Source: Hyphomicrobiales bacterium (GTDB taxonomy: Bacteria; Pseudomonadota; Alphaproteobacteria; Rhizobiales; Devosiaceae). From it: 39,459 nt of DNA. The DNA lies in contig JAMONZ010000053.1 of assembly GCA_027066315.1 (NCBI GenBank), positions 1 to 39,459 on the forward strand, read 5' to 3'. The position numbers and the translations under genes are program-made. This document shows positions 26,328 to 33,718 of the stretch, in pieces; positions within the stretch are counted from its first letter, which is position 1, and each line of letters starts with the position of its first letter. The notes beneath the pieces are model-generated. The model did no database searches. It worked only from the letters and a program-made list of their open reading frames with translations, and was not told where the DNA came from.

Positions 26328-26747
26328 CTAATCGTCTTTATATATTTTTTCACGTTTTTCGTGTTTTTCTTGAGCCTCAAGCGAAAGCGTTGCAATTGGA
26401 CGTGCATCAAGCCTTCCCAGACCTATCGGCTCTCCACTATCATCACAATATCCATAAGTTCCATCATCAAGACGCTTAAGAGCAGCATCAATTTTAGAAA
26501 TTAATTTACGCTGCCTATCTCTGGTGCGAAGTTCGAGTGATTTATCTGTTTCAGACGATGCTCTATCAACCGCATCTGCATGATTTTGACTATCTTCTTG
26601 CAGATTTTCAACCGTATCTCGGCTGTCACGCAAAATATCGTCTTTCCATACAGATAGTTTATTTTTGAAATATTCACGATGGTTAGGATTCATAAAATCC
26701 CCTGTATCCAAAACACCTTTGGGGCTTGAATTTTCTTGCTTAGCCAT
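26328..26747 (-). CDS. dksA: DksA-type RNA polymerase-binding regulator
   Basis: DksA binds the RNA polymerase secondary channel and, with ppGpp, adjusts transcription of stable RNA and many other genes. It has 139 residues. The N-terminal coiled coil has the expected pattern (FKNKLSVWKDDILRDSRDTV; then ADAVDRASSETDKSLELRTR), including the D..D/A residues at the coiled-coil tip. The C-terminal part, LDDGTYGYCDDSGEPIGLGR followed by LDARPIATLSLEAQEKHEK, keeps only one cysteine of the classical four-cysteine zinc finger. This reduced finger is common in alphaproteobacterial DksA. It converges on flgH and shares a terminator with it. Confidence 0.92.
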   Translation of the reverse strand: MAKQENSSPKGVLDTGDFMNPNHREYFKNKLSVWKDDILRDSRDTVENLQEDSQNHADAVDRASSETDKSLELRTRDRQRKLISKIDAALKRLDDGTYGYCDDSGEPIGLGRLDARPIATLSLEAQEKHEKREKIYKDD

Positions 26748-26867
26748 AATGAAACTCTTTCTTTTATTATTAAAAGACAGGCTCTATATAGTTGGCACAA
26801 ACAATATGAGCAAGAGTGATTATTATTTGTTCTAATTTAATAAAATTTCGTAAGTGGTTTTAGGTAT

Positions 26868-27287
26868 TTATGATAAGAAATGACCCATTTTTGCCAATTC
26901 AACCTTTGCACGCAATTCAATATCTTCAATCAAAGCATCAAGATTAGGGTCAGACTTAGTCTTAGCTTGCTGAACAATAGCTAATAGCTTATTTAACTGA
27001 CTTTCATTCACCTGCCCAGTTAACAAATCCGCCTTCATATCCTCTAAAATATCAAGCATTGTCTCACCACGAACAAAGGCTTTGCGCTTTGCAAAAATTG
27101 GATCTTCAACAGCCTGAAGAGCTAAAATAGCATCAACGGCCGCCATAGGACTACTTGCTCCAACTGCCATAGCTCGAGTTTCACCCTGCCCCATATTTGG
27201 CTTAAAAACAGCTCCTGATCCATTGCTTTTTGAAACACCAGCTTTGGACTTAATTTTTCCAGATCTTGAATTATTCTCAATTCTCAT
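26868..27287 (-). CDS. fliX: FliX, class II flagellar assembly regulator
   Basis: FliX couples flagellar assembly to gene expression in Caulobacter by controlling FlbD, the sigma-54 activator. It has 139 residues with the family layout: a polar, disordered N-terminus (MRIENNSRSG...) and a helical C-terminal domain containing VDAILALQAVEDPIFAKRKA followed by FVRGETMLDILEDMKADLL. Divergent placement opposite flgI is also the arrangement I recall in Caulobacter. The gap between them has two GGCA-N5-TGCC palindromes and a sigma-54 promoter facing flgI. Confidence 0.9.
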   Translation of the reverse strand: MRIENNSRSGKIKSKAGVSKSNGSGAVFKPNMGQGETRAMAVGASSPMAAVDAILALQAVEDPIFAKRKAFVRGETMLDILEDMKADLLTGQVNESQLNKLLAIVQQAKTKSDPNLDALIEDIELRAKVELAKMGHFLS

Positions 27288-27313
27288 AAGCCACCAAAGT
27301 TAAATTTATTTCA

Positions 27314-27381
27314 TTAGGCAAAAACTGCCTAATTATGATTAAGATTTACTTAACAAGGTGGGCAAAAATTGCCTTGCCCAC
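27314..27381. promoter_or_regulatory. Pair of GGCA-N5-TGCC palindromes, ftr-like (fliX/flgI gap)
   Basis: TTAGGCA AAAAC TGCCTAA (27314-27332) is a perfect seven-base inverted repeat. GGCAAAAATTGCC (27361-27373) is a second copy, nested in a larger GTGGGCAA/TTGCCCAC inverted repeat (27358-27381). They lie 26 and about 70 bases ahead of fliX, and 100-165 bases upstream of the sigma-54 promoter for flgI, a typical enhancer-type distance. Confidence 0.6.
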
Positions 27382-27477
27382 ATGTTTATAAGTATTTCAC
27401 TTTATCATGAATCAAAGAATTGTTATTTTTTCTTGTAAATTCAACATGTTACAGCATTGCAAACTTACTTACAAAAG

Positions 27478-27495
27478 TTGGCACGGTTTTCGCAA
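27478..27495 (+). promoter_or_regulatory. Sigma-54 (-24/-12) promoter for flgI
   Basis: TTGGCACG-GTTT-TCGCAA matches YTGGCACG-N4-TTGCW with one mismatch. The GG (27480-27481) and GC (27492-27493) are 12 bases apart. It lies 74 bases upstream of the flgI start and has the same eight-base -24 element as the flgF promoter. Confidence 0.8.
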
Positions 27496-27568
27496 TGTTA
27501 AGTTCGAGTAATAAATAACCATGGGGATGGATATTTAGCTGCTCATTAAAACGATAACGGGAAAAACA

Positions 27569-28708
27569 ATGATTTATTTTGCTCCATTAAAAAAACAAGC
27601 CTTATTAGCTTTATTAATTTTTAGCACGTTGCTAGCTTTTTTTAGCTACTCACCTTTAGCATTGGGCGCACCTGCCAGAATAAAAGATATTATTAATATT
27701 GAAGGAATTCGAGAAAACCAGCTAATAGGATATGGCCTTGTTGTTGGCTTAAACGGCACAGGCGACAGCCTTAATAATTCTCCTTTCACCCGCCAAAGCC
27801 TGCAAGCTATGCTTGAGCGTTTAGGGGTAAACACAAGAGGCGAAACGGTAAGAACAAAAAACGTCGCCGCCGTAATGATTACCGCCAACCTACCCCCTTT
27901 TGCCACGCAAGGCTCTCGCATAGACATTTCTGTTTCCTCGCTTGGGGATAGTGATAGTTTGCAAGGCGGCACATTGCTGGTAACTCCGCTCCTTGGTGCA
28001 GATGGTGAAGTTTATGCAATTGCCCAAGGTTCAGTTTTAATCAATGGATTTAAGGCGCAGGGTGATGGTGCTACCATTATCTCTGGTGTGCCAACCACTG
28101 GGAGAATTTCCAATGGTGGCTTAATTGAGCGTGAAGCTAACTTTAAACTAGGAGCGCAACGCTCTTTACGCCTTGCTCTTCGCAACCCAGATTTAACCAC
28201 AGCACGACGAATTGCTCTTGGAATAAATGACTATCTTGGCACTGGTGCTGCAACTCCTGAAGACCCTGCAACTGTTCGCCTCACTTTGCCGCAAAATTTC
28301 AACGGCAATATTGTTGATCTTTTAACCGATATTGAACAATTAGTTATCCAAACAGATTTGGTGGCAAAAGTGGTTATTGATGAAAATTCTGGCATAATTG
28401 TCATGGGTAAAGATGTGCGAGTTTCAACAGTTGCCATTGCTCAAAGCAACCTCACCGTAACAATTGCAGAAACACCAGAAGTCTCTCAGCCCAATCCGCT
28501 AACGCTTGGCCAAACTGTAGTTTTGCCACGCACTGATTTAAGCGTTGAAATGGCAGGAAGCAATCTAGCTATGGTCAATCAGTCCGTAACCTTGCAAGAA
28601 TTAGTCGATGGCTTAAATTCTTTAGGTATTAGCCCACGTGATTTAATTGCCATTTTACAAGCAATAAAATCTGCTGGTGCTTTACAGGCCGAAATGGAGG
28701 TTTTGTAA
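27569..28708 (+). CDS. flgI: FlgI, P-ring protein
   Basis: FlgI forms the periplasmic P ring around the rod. It has 379 residues with a signal peptide (ALLALLIFSTLLAFFSYSPL, cut near ALGAPA). The mature start ARIKDIINIEGIRENQLIGY then GLVVGLNGTGDSLNNSPFT is the FlgI hallmark. Further family blocks include NVAAVMITANLPPFATQGSR and IDISVSSLGDSDSLQGGTLL. The C-terminal VTLQELVDGLNSLGISPRDL then IAILQAIKSAGALQAEMEVL is also canonical. It begins the operon flgI-flgJ-flgN-like and is preceded by a sigma-54 promoter. Confidence 0.98.
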   Translation: MIYFAPLKKQALLALLIFSTLLAFFSYSPLALGAPARIKDIINIEGIRENQLIGYGLVVGLNGTGDSLNNSPFTRQSLQAMLERLGVNTRGETVRTKNVAAVMITANLPPFATQGSRIDISVSSLGDSDSLQGGTLLVTPLLGADGEVYAIAQGSVLINGFKAQGDGATIISGVPTTGRISNGGLIEREANFKLGAQRSLRLALRNPDLTTARRIALGINDYLGTGAATPEDPATVRLTLPQNFNGNIVDLLTDIEQLVIQTDLVAKVVIDENSGIIVMGKDVRVSTVAIAQSNLTVTIAETPEVSQPNPLTLGQTVVLPRTDLSVEMAGSNLAMVNQSVTLQELVDGLNSLGISPRDLIAILQAIKSAGALQAEMEVL

Positions 28709-28709
28709 G

Positions 28710-29090
28710 ATGGACTTTTTATCAACGCCAGCCTTTGCAACCCCTAACTATGCATCAATTACCAAAACATCTGCACCAACACCTGCAGATAATAAAATTC
28801 AGGAAAAAGCAGAAGAGCTGGAGGGAGTTTTCTTAAACACCTTAATGAGCCAAATGTTTTCTTCGCTTGAAAGCGATGGTCTATTTGGTGGTGGTCACGC
28901 AGAAGAAACATGGCGATCAATGCAATCAGAACAATATGCTGATATTTTATCGCAAAGCGGTGGCGTTGGCATGGCAGATCAAATTGTAGCTAATCTTTTG
29001 GCTATTCAAGAAAACGCAAATGCACCAATGCTTGATTTTAACCCAGAGGTTAAAAATAACCCTTATCTAATCAATAACAAGGCACAATAA
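28710..29090 (+). CDS. flgJ: FlgJ-like rod-binding protein (no muramidase domain)
   Basis: This 126-residue protein corresponds to the N-terminal rod-capping domain of FlgJ. I start at ATG 28710, one base after the flgI stop, with GGAGG inside the flgI end; the longer frame from 28677 would overlap flgI. The core motif AEELEGVFLNTLMSQMFSSL followed by GGGHAEETWRSMQSEQYADI and GVGMADQIVANLL fits the FlgJ N-domain. The C-terminal muramidase domain of the enteric protein is absent, as is normal in alphaproteobacteria, which use a separate lytic transglycosylase. Two bases separate it from the next gene. Confidence 0.9.
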   Translation: MDFLSTPAFATPNYASITKTSAPTPADNKIQEKAEELEGVFLNTLMSQMFSSLESDGLFGGGHAEETWRSMQSEQYADILSQSGGVGMADQIVANLLAIQENANAPMLDFNPEVKNNPYLINNKAQ

Positions 29091-29092
29091 TC

Positions 29093-29560
29093 ATGAGCGC
29101 AGTACAACGGATTGCCCAATTAGATCAACTTGAAGCTAATGATTTGTGCAATCGCACTTCAATAGCATTAGATGCGCTTCTTGATGTGATGAACCAAGAA
29201 ACTGTTTTATTACGTGCAGGACGATTAAAAGAGGCGAGTGTTTTAACTCCAAAAAAATCGCAAATGTCGCAAGATTATGTTACACTTGCCAGAGCGGTAA
29301 AACGAGAAACGGCTCGCCTAAAATCTCAAGCCCCAGTTGCAGTTCAAAATTTAAAAAACCGTCACGAAAGTTTAGCTACGCAAATGGCCGAAAATTTACG
29401 GGTTTTAGCAACTGCAAGAAACGTCACACAAGACTTACTTAGCGATGTAGCAAAATCAGTTGGCAATACTCAAAAGCCAAAAACTTATAATAATGGCGGC
29501 ATTATTCCTAAACAAACTAACGAAGTCATAAAAGGACTTGCAATTGATCGTGCGCTATAA
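29093..29560 (+). CDS. FlgN-like flagellar chaperone (FlbY position)
   Basis: A 155-residue, mostly helical protein. The layout resembles FlgN-family export chaperones for hook-filament junction proteins: an N-terminal helix (DLCNRTSIALDALLDVMNQE) with TVLLRAGRLKEASVLTPKKS, then a long helix KNRHESLATQMAENLRVLAT. No signal peptide or membrane segment is seen. I recall a FlgN-type gene (flbY) in the same place after flgI in Caulobacter. The assignment rests on fold-level pattern plus context rather than strict motifs. It ends the flgI operon; an inverted repeat follows. Confidence 0.75.
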   Translation: MSAVQRIAQLDQLEANDLCNRTSIALDALLDVMNQETVLLRAGRLKEASVLTPKKSQMSQDYVTLARAVKRETARLKSQAPVAVQNLKNRHESLATQMAENLRVLATARNVTQDLLSDVAKSVGNTQKPKTYNNGGIIPKQTNEVIKGLAIDRAL

Positions 29561-29609
29561 ATCCTCACTTTAAGCACTAAGCAACAGATTCTTCTAGTTC
29601 AACAAGCTC

Positions 29610-29643
29610 ATTATCATTCACAATGACAAATGTGAATGATAAT
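29610..29643. other. Perfect 13-base inverted repeat after the flgI operon
   Basis: ATTATCATTCACA (29610-29622) pairs perfectly with TGTGAATGATAAT (29631-29643) around an eight-base loop. No U-run follows on either strand. It could be a weak terminator, an mRNA-stabilising hairpin or a member of the local palindromic repeats. Confidence 0.6.
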
Positions 29644-29707
29644 TACAATTTGACATAAATTGCCACTTTAAAACTAACCTCATAAAAATTGAATTGCCTG
29701 ATTATGG

Positions 29708-29731
29708 AAATAACCTAAATGGAGGTTATTT
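29708..29731 (+). promoter_or_regulatory. Hairpin covering the ribosome binding site of the 65-codon gene
   Basis: AAATAACCT (29708-29716) pairs perfectly with AGGTTATTT (29723-29731), and the next base starts the ATG at 29732. The Shine-Dalgarno sequence GGAGG (29721-29725) lies partly in the loop and partly in the stem. If formed in the mRNA it would limit ribosome access, so translation control is likely. Confidence 0.6.
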
Positions 29732-29929
29732 ATGTATATTGGAAAATTAGAGCCTATTGCAAAATATAAAGCTAGCGAGCGTAAATATAAAAAACGCTAT
29801 ACTGAGCATAGTGAGAGTAAAACTGTAAATCAGCCAAAAACTACTCCTATTCACAATTATACACACACTAACAATCAGGCATCGCAAACGTTATTTAACG
29901 CCTCACTACTTTCTGCTGATTCTTCATAA
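29732..29929 (+). CDS. Small basic protein of unknown function upstream of flagellin
   Basis: I do not recognise this 65-residue protein. The N-terminal half is basic and tyrosine-rich (KYKASERKYKKRYTEHSESK), and the rest is polar with N, T and H residues, ending LFNASLLSADSS. It has no signal peptide or membrane helix. Support for a real gene is its strong GGAGG ribosome binding site with correct spacing, the perfect hairpin over that site, and its place between the flgI operon and flagellin, all on the same strand. It might be a flagellum-linked regulator or an exported small protein, but nothing shows function. A chance frame remains possible. Confidence 0.5.
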   Translation: MYIGKLEPIAKYKASERKYKKRYTEHSESKTVNQPKTTPIHNYTHTNNQASQTLFNASLLSADSS

Positions 29930-30159
29930 GAATATTTAATGTAATCCTTAATAGATATGTCTTTCATGATTACCAAAAAATGAATTTTTTAGTAAGAATA
30001 TTTACGCAAACCTATATTTTTCTAGGCTTTTGAAAAAATTAGAATAATTTTAAATTACTTTTTTATTTAGAATTTTAACGAAATTTCAAGCCCTTTGATG
30101 CATATTAGTGTCATCTCAGAAGAGATTTTTTAGTAATCGACCTTGAATAGGAGTTCAAA

Positions 30160-31596
30160 ATGGGCGACATAACTTTATCTAGTGCAGTGCGTACAAACCT
30201 ACTGTCTCTACAATCAACTGCTGACATGATGTCAACAACACAGAATCGTCTTTCAACTGGCTTGAAAGTTAACTCTGCGCTTGATGATCCAACAGCATTT
30301 TTTACTGCTTCATCACTTAATAGTCGTGCAGGCGATTTAAACCGCTTGCTTGATTCTGTTGGTAATGCAGTTCAAACTGTCAAAGCGGCAGACGATGGCA
30401 TTTCTGCTATCACTAAACTGGTCGAATCTGCACAAGCGACTGCTCGTCAGGCTCTACAAAAACCAGCAGGCTCTACTACTGCAGTAGCATTAACAGGCAC
30501 AACAGCAATTGCTGATGATGTTGTTGCACTTACTGGTTCTGTTGATGGAATGGCAGCAACTGATCTTGTTAGTGGCCTTGGCTTTGCAGATGGGCAAACT
30601 CTTACAGTAACAATTGATGGAACAACAGCAACCTATACAGAAGATGGTGCTTCTACAACTGATACTATTCAAGAAGTGATAGATGACATTAATACTGGAC
30701 TTGGTGCTAAAGGCTCTGTAGCTCTTAGTGATACTGGCGAGCTTGTTGTTACTGCATCTGATAATACTACTACAATCACTATGGGTGGCACCGCAACTAT
30801 TGCTGATGTTGGCTTCAACACTACAGAATATACAGCAAAAACAAACACTCAAGTTGCTGCAATGACAGGTACTTTATCTATCACTGATGGATCTGCCGCT
30901 GCTGAAACTATTGATATGAGTAGTATTAACACTCGTGAAGCTCTTGAAACGGCACTTTCTGCTTTAACTGTTAGTGCTTCTATTGATGGAAGTAACAACA
31001 TCTCAATCACTTCATCTGATTATAAAAATGATGTAACAATCGCAGCTGGAGATGACTTTGGTTTAACCAATGGAACAACTAGTTCTTCTTATAATACCGA
31101 GCGTGCAACACTTGAAACTGAGTTTAATAATCTACGTACTCAGATTGATCAACTAGCAGCAGATGCCAGCTTTAACGGTGTTAACCTGCTTGATGGTGAC
31201 AGCTTAAGCGTTGTTTTCAATGAAGATGGATCAAGCTCTCTAAGTCTAGCTGGGGTTAGCTTTAACTCAGCAGGTCTTAACGTTTCAGAGGCTGCAACTG
31301 ATGCCTTTCAAACAGATGCAAGTATCAATGCAACAATGACAGAACTTGGTGCAGCGATTAGCTCACTTCGTTCTCAAGGGTCAACATTTGGTTCTAACCT
31401 TTCGGTTATTGAAGTTCGTCAGGATTTCACTAAGAACCTAGTGAACACACTTGAAACTGGTGCTGCTAACCTAACATTGGCTGACATTAACGAAGAGGGT
31501 GCTAACATGCTTGCTTTGCAAACACGTCAACAGCTTTCTTCAATTGCTATGTCAATGGCTTCTGAAGCAGATCAGCAAGTATTGCGTCTATTCTAA
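30160..31596 (+). CDS. Flagellin
   Basis: Flagellin is the filament subunit, exported by the flagellar type III system. It has 478 residues. The conserved N-terminal D0/D1 region is present (RTNLLSLQSTADMMSTTQNR then LSTGLKVNSALDDPTAFFTA), as is the C-terminal one (NLTLADINEEGANMLALQTR then QQLSSIAMSMASEADQQVLR, ending LF). The centre (about 105-300) is rich in T, S, D and G and is the variable surface domain. The start has an AGGAG seven bases ahead. Its 230-base upstream region is AT-rich and presumably contains the promoter and the leader on which FlbT would act; I do not see a convincing sigma-54 site. A terminator follows. Confidence 0.96.
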   Translation: MGDITLSSAVRTNLLSLQSTADMMSTTQNRLSTGLKVNSALDDPTAFFTASSLNSRAGDLNRLLDSVGNAVQTVKAADDGISAITKLVESAQATARQALQKPAGSTTAVALTGTTAIADDVVALTGSVDGMAATDLVSGLGFADGQTLTVTIDGTTATYTEDGASTTDTIQEVIDDINTGLGAKGSVALSDTGELVVTASDNTTTITMGGTATIADVGFNTTEYTAKTNTQVAAMTGTLSITDGSAAAETIDMSSINTREALETALSALTVSASIDGSNNISITSSDYKNDVTIAAGDDFGLTNGTTSSSYNTERATLETEFNNLRTQIDQLAADASFNGVNLLDGDSLSVVFNEDGSSSLSLAGVSFNSAGLNVSEAATDAFQTDASINATMTELGAAISSLRSQGSTFGSNLSVIEVRQDFTKNLVNTLETGAANLTLADINEEGANMLALQTRQQLSSIAMSMASEADQQVLRLF

Positions 31597-31621
31597 GCAT
31601 TACGCTAGATATAAAATTATT

Positions 31622-31653
31622 AAAGGCGGTAGTTTTCACTATCGCCTTTTTTT
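31622..31653 (+). terminator. Rho-independent terminator of the flagellin gene
   Basis: AAAGGCGGTAG (31622-31632) pairs with CTATCGCCTTT (31639-31649) with one wobble pair, around a TTTTCA loop, and a T-run extends to 31653. It lies 26 bases after the flagellin stop. Confidence 0.88.
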
Positions 31654-31657
31654 GAAA

Positions 31658-31753
31658 GAAAGATTCTTCACTTCGTTCAGAATGACAGCGGTGGGGTTTA
31701 TTTCAGAAAGATTCTTCACTTCGTTCAAAATGATAACGTTGGAGTATATTTCA
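31658..31753. repeat. Two tandem 48-base repeat units after flagellin
   Basis: Units at 31658-31705 and 31706-31753 both begin GAAAGATTCTTCACTTCGTT and end ATTTCA, with a few differences between them. Each contains one arm (inverse orientation) of the dispersed repeat at 26224-26290. The rest of the gap to flbT (31754-32018) holds partial GTCACCCTG copies and no gene. Confidence 0.75.
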
Positions 31754-31910
31754 GAGTGATGGTTGTTAATGCTCAGTATAATAGCTGTGAAATATTATTG
31801 ACGCCCAAGCTACTTTTACTTTGCCAAACATTCTATCACCCCGTATAATCACATTATCTCGTGTCACCCTGCTTAATCCAACTCTCTCTTGTCACACTAC
31901 TTACTCTTGT

Positions 31911-31937
31911 GTCACCCTGAGCAAAGCGAAGGGTCTT
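31911..31937. repeat. Dispersed repeat arm upstream of flbT
   Basis: GTCACCCTGAGCAAAGCGAA followed by GGGTCTT is the well-known GTCACCCTGAGCGAAGCGAAGG repeat with one change. Shorter partial copies (GTGTCACCCTG at 31861-31871, TTGTCACAC near 31889) precede it. Confidence 0.65.
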
Positions 31938-32018
31938 TTAGCTCCAACCTCGGCTTAACACTTGACTTAATAAACTATCTGAACCCAAAATAATAAAACA
32001 AAGAAAAATGGAATCACC

Positions 32019-32432
32019 ATGTCACTTAAGGTTGAACTAAAAGCAGGCGAGCGTTTGCTCATTGGCAATTGCGTTATCACTAATTCTGACCAACGCACCA
32101 AACTCTTTATTAACGGAACTGCCCCAATTCTGCGTGAAAAAGACATTTTGACCGAGAAAACTGCAAATACCCCGGCAAAACGTCTATATTTTGCCGTTCA
32201 GCTTATGTATCTAGACGATGACATATCAAAATTACGCGATCAATATTTCACTCTAAGCAATGACCTACTTAATGCCGCACCCTCAACTTTACCATTTATT
32301 GAGCAGATAAATAACGAGATATTAACTCTAAATTTGTATAAGGCACTAAGGACAGCAAAACAGCTTATTGAATATGAAACGGAATTATTGAATGCAACAA
32401 CAAGCAGCACAAGCCTACCAACAAACAGCTAA
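32019..32432 (+). CDS. flbT: FlbT, flagellin translation repressor
   Basis: FlbT is an alphaproteobacterial RNA-binding regulator; in Caulobacter it represses flagellin synthesis by acting on the flagellin mRNA leader until the hook is complete. It has 137 residues. The N-terminus VELKAGERLLIGNCVITNSD then QRTKLFINGTAPILREKDIL is the family signature, and RLYFAVQLMYLDDD is also typical. The 3' end overlaps flaF by 41 bases, which suggests translational coupling. It is downstream of the flagellin gene whose expression it probably controls. Confidence 0.94.
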   Translation: MSLKVELKAGERLLIGNCVITNSDQRTKLFINGTAPILREKDILTEKTANTPAKRLYFAVQLMYLDDDISKLRDQYFTLSNDLLNAAPSTLPFIEQINNEILTLNLYKALRTAKQLIEYETELLNATTSSTSLPTNS

Positions 32433-32757
32433 AATTTCTGCTAGCCCAAGTGAACTTGAGGCACAATTACTTACCAAAGCAGCCTCACAATTACTTCATA
32501 TTCAAAAAAACTGGGTAGGTTCTGAAAAATTGCTCTACCCTGCCCTAACTTATAATCGTAAATTATGGTCTATTTTCCTTGCAAGTGTTGCAAAAGAAGA
32601 CAACCCATTACCAAAAGAAATTAAAGAGAATATCGCAAATTTAGGCTTATTTGTACTAAACCATACAATGAAAGTTCAGACTTCTCCTGAGCAAGCCAAA
32701 TTAAATGTTTTAATTAATATAAACCGAGATATTGCCGCAGGCCTAAGAGCAGGCTAA
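32392..32757 (+). CDS. flaF: FlaF, flagellin synthesis regulator
   Basis: FlaF acts together with FlbT in controlling flagellin synthesis and export; in Caulobacter the pair has opposite effects. It has 121 residues with the family pattern AYQQTAKISASPSELEAQLL, then YNRKLWSIFLASVAKEDNPL and IKENIANLGLFVLNHTMKVQ. The ATG lies inside the flbT reading frame. Some of the 5' overlap could be avoided by no later Met close by, so I keep this start. It ends the flagellar block; decayed DNA follows. Confidence 0.93.
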   Translation: MQQQAAQAYQQTAKISASPSELEAQLLTKAASQLLHIQKNWVGSEKLLYPALTYNRKLWSIFLASVAKEDNPLPKEIKENIANLGLFVLNHTMKVQTSPEQAKLNVLININRDIAAGLRAG

Positions 32758-32814
32758 GAATTTTACACTGATTACAATTCTTCTGTTTTCATTCGTTTAT
32801 AGAATTAAACACAT

Positions 32815-33250
32815 ATTAGCATGCTAGTTTGAGTGTTTTGTAAGTTTTACGCCTGATCCGCTAAGAATGCTTGCCATTATGCAATGGTAAACTAACTGCC
32901 TTGACTGGAATAGTCATTATTCTGCTTTTGTTTTGCATCGCCAAACAGCCATCAATAAAGCATTCATAGCAAGACTTATTTGTATCTGAGAGCCTATTGA
33001 CCAACCAACACCCAGACTTGAGTCCGATCAAGTGCATCAGCCAGATCAAGCTCTGGTTTATGAAACTTCTTAACCTATCTACGCCTTGACTTGGTGCAAA
33101 CTCCCAAGCAGTCAGGATACACCTTTAATAGAACAACCTCGCTCTTTAACCTGCGCTACAGCGTTACGCTTGAATTTATCAGTATATCATATTCCTCTAC
33201 CCATTTTTGTAAATCTCCTTGTTTCCAATTGTTACAAACAAAGTGTCTGC
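32815..33250 (-). mobile_element. Decayed IS3-family insertion sequence relic
   Basis: The minus strand from an ATG at 33204 reads YTDKFKRNAVAQVKERGCSI then KGVS, interrupted by two stops; this is the OrfA helix-turn-helix of IS3-type elements. Further down (about 33010-32815), in shifted frames, VGWSIGSQ and NALLMAVWR are followed by DYSSQGS, FT and WQAFL. These match the OrfB DDE block ...VGWSM...ALLMAVWRRKPK...HSDQGSQFTS..W..FL. The middle of the element is missing. Several stops and at least one frameshift make it inactive. I could not define terminal repeats. Confidence 0.75.
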
Positions 33251-33718
33251 TTTTCTAGTGGTGTATCAAGTTTCAGAATCAGTGTGAAGACTAACCCAAA
33301 TAAAGCTACGCATCTCAACGGAAATATATCTTTTTGGCACTCGTTTTGCTAATAAAATGTTTCATTCCTCTTAGTGATGCTCATTTACCTATCCTAAAAA
33401 TCCATTTTGTATAGCAGATTGTATAGCAAGTAGAGTTATGCAAAGTTTATTGTTTTTAGAAGGTGTTTTACTTCGCTATAAAATTGAAAAAAGCAAAGAT
33501 ATTCTCGTTAACCCCAAGGATTATTAGAAAAAGAAACCTATAAAAAAATGTAACAATTTATTAAATGACTTCAAAATTACTCAGAACAAATCCTATTAGA
33601 TTCCCTTTAAAATTAAATTGACGTGATAATATAGTTCCTATTAGTGTTAAACAAATAAAGGGGGCGATATTTTATGACTTTGTGTAGGATTTCATGCTCA
33701 ACAGCGATGCAGTATTAT

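Noticed and set aside
30000-30159. Sigma-28 or sigma-54 promoter for flagellin
   Set aside because: I looked for both consensus patterns in the AT-rich leader and found no convincing match.
30490-30852. 120-codon minus-strand frame, cysteine- and serine-rich
   Set aside because: It is the antisense shadow of the T/S/A-rich flagellin centre; the cysteines come from complementing GCA and ACA codons.
32861-33352. Short open frames on both strands in the decayed zone
   Set aside because: The zone is an IS3-family relic; these frames are not the transposase frames and show no other similarity.
33437-33526. 29-codon frame reading LLFLEGVLLRYKIEKSKDIL
   Set aside because: It looks protein-like but is too short, has no ribosome binding site, and may be another gene remnant.
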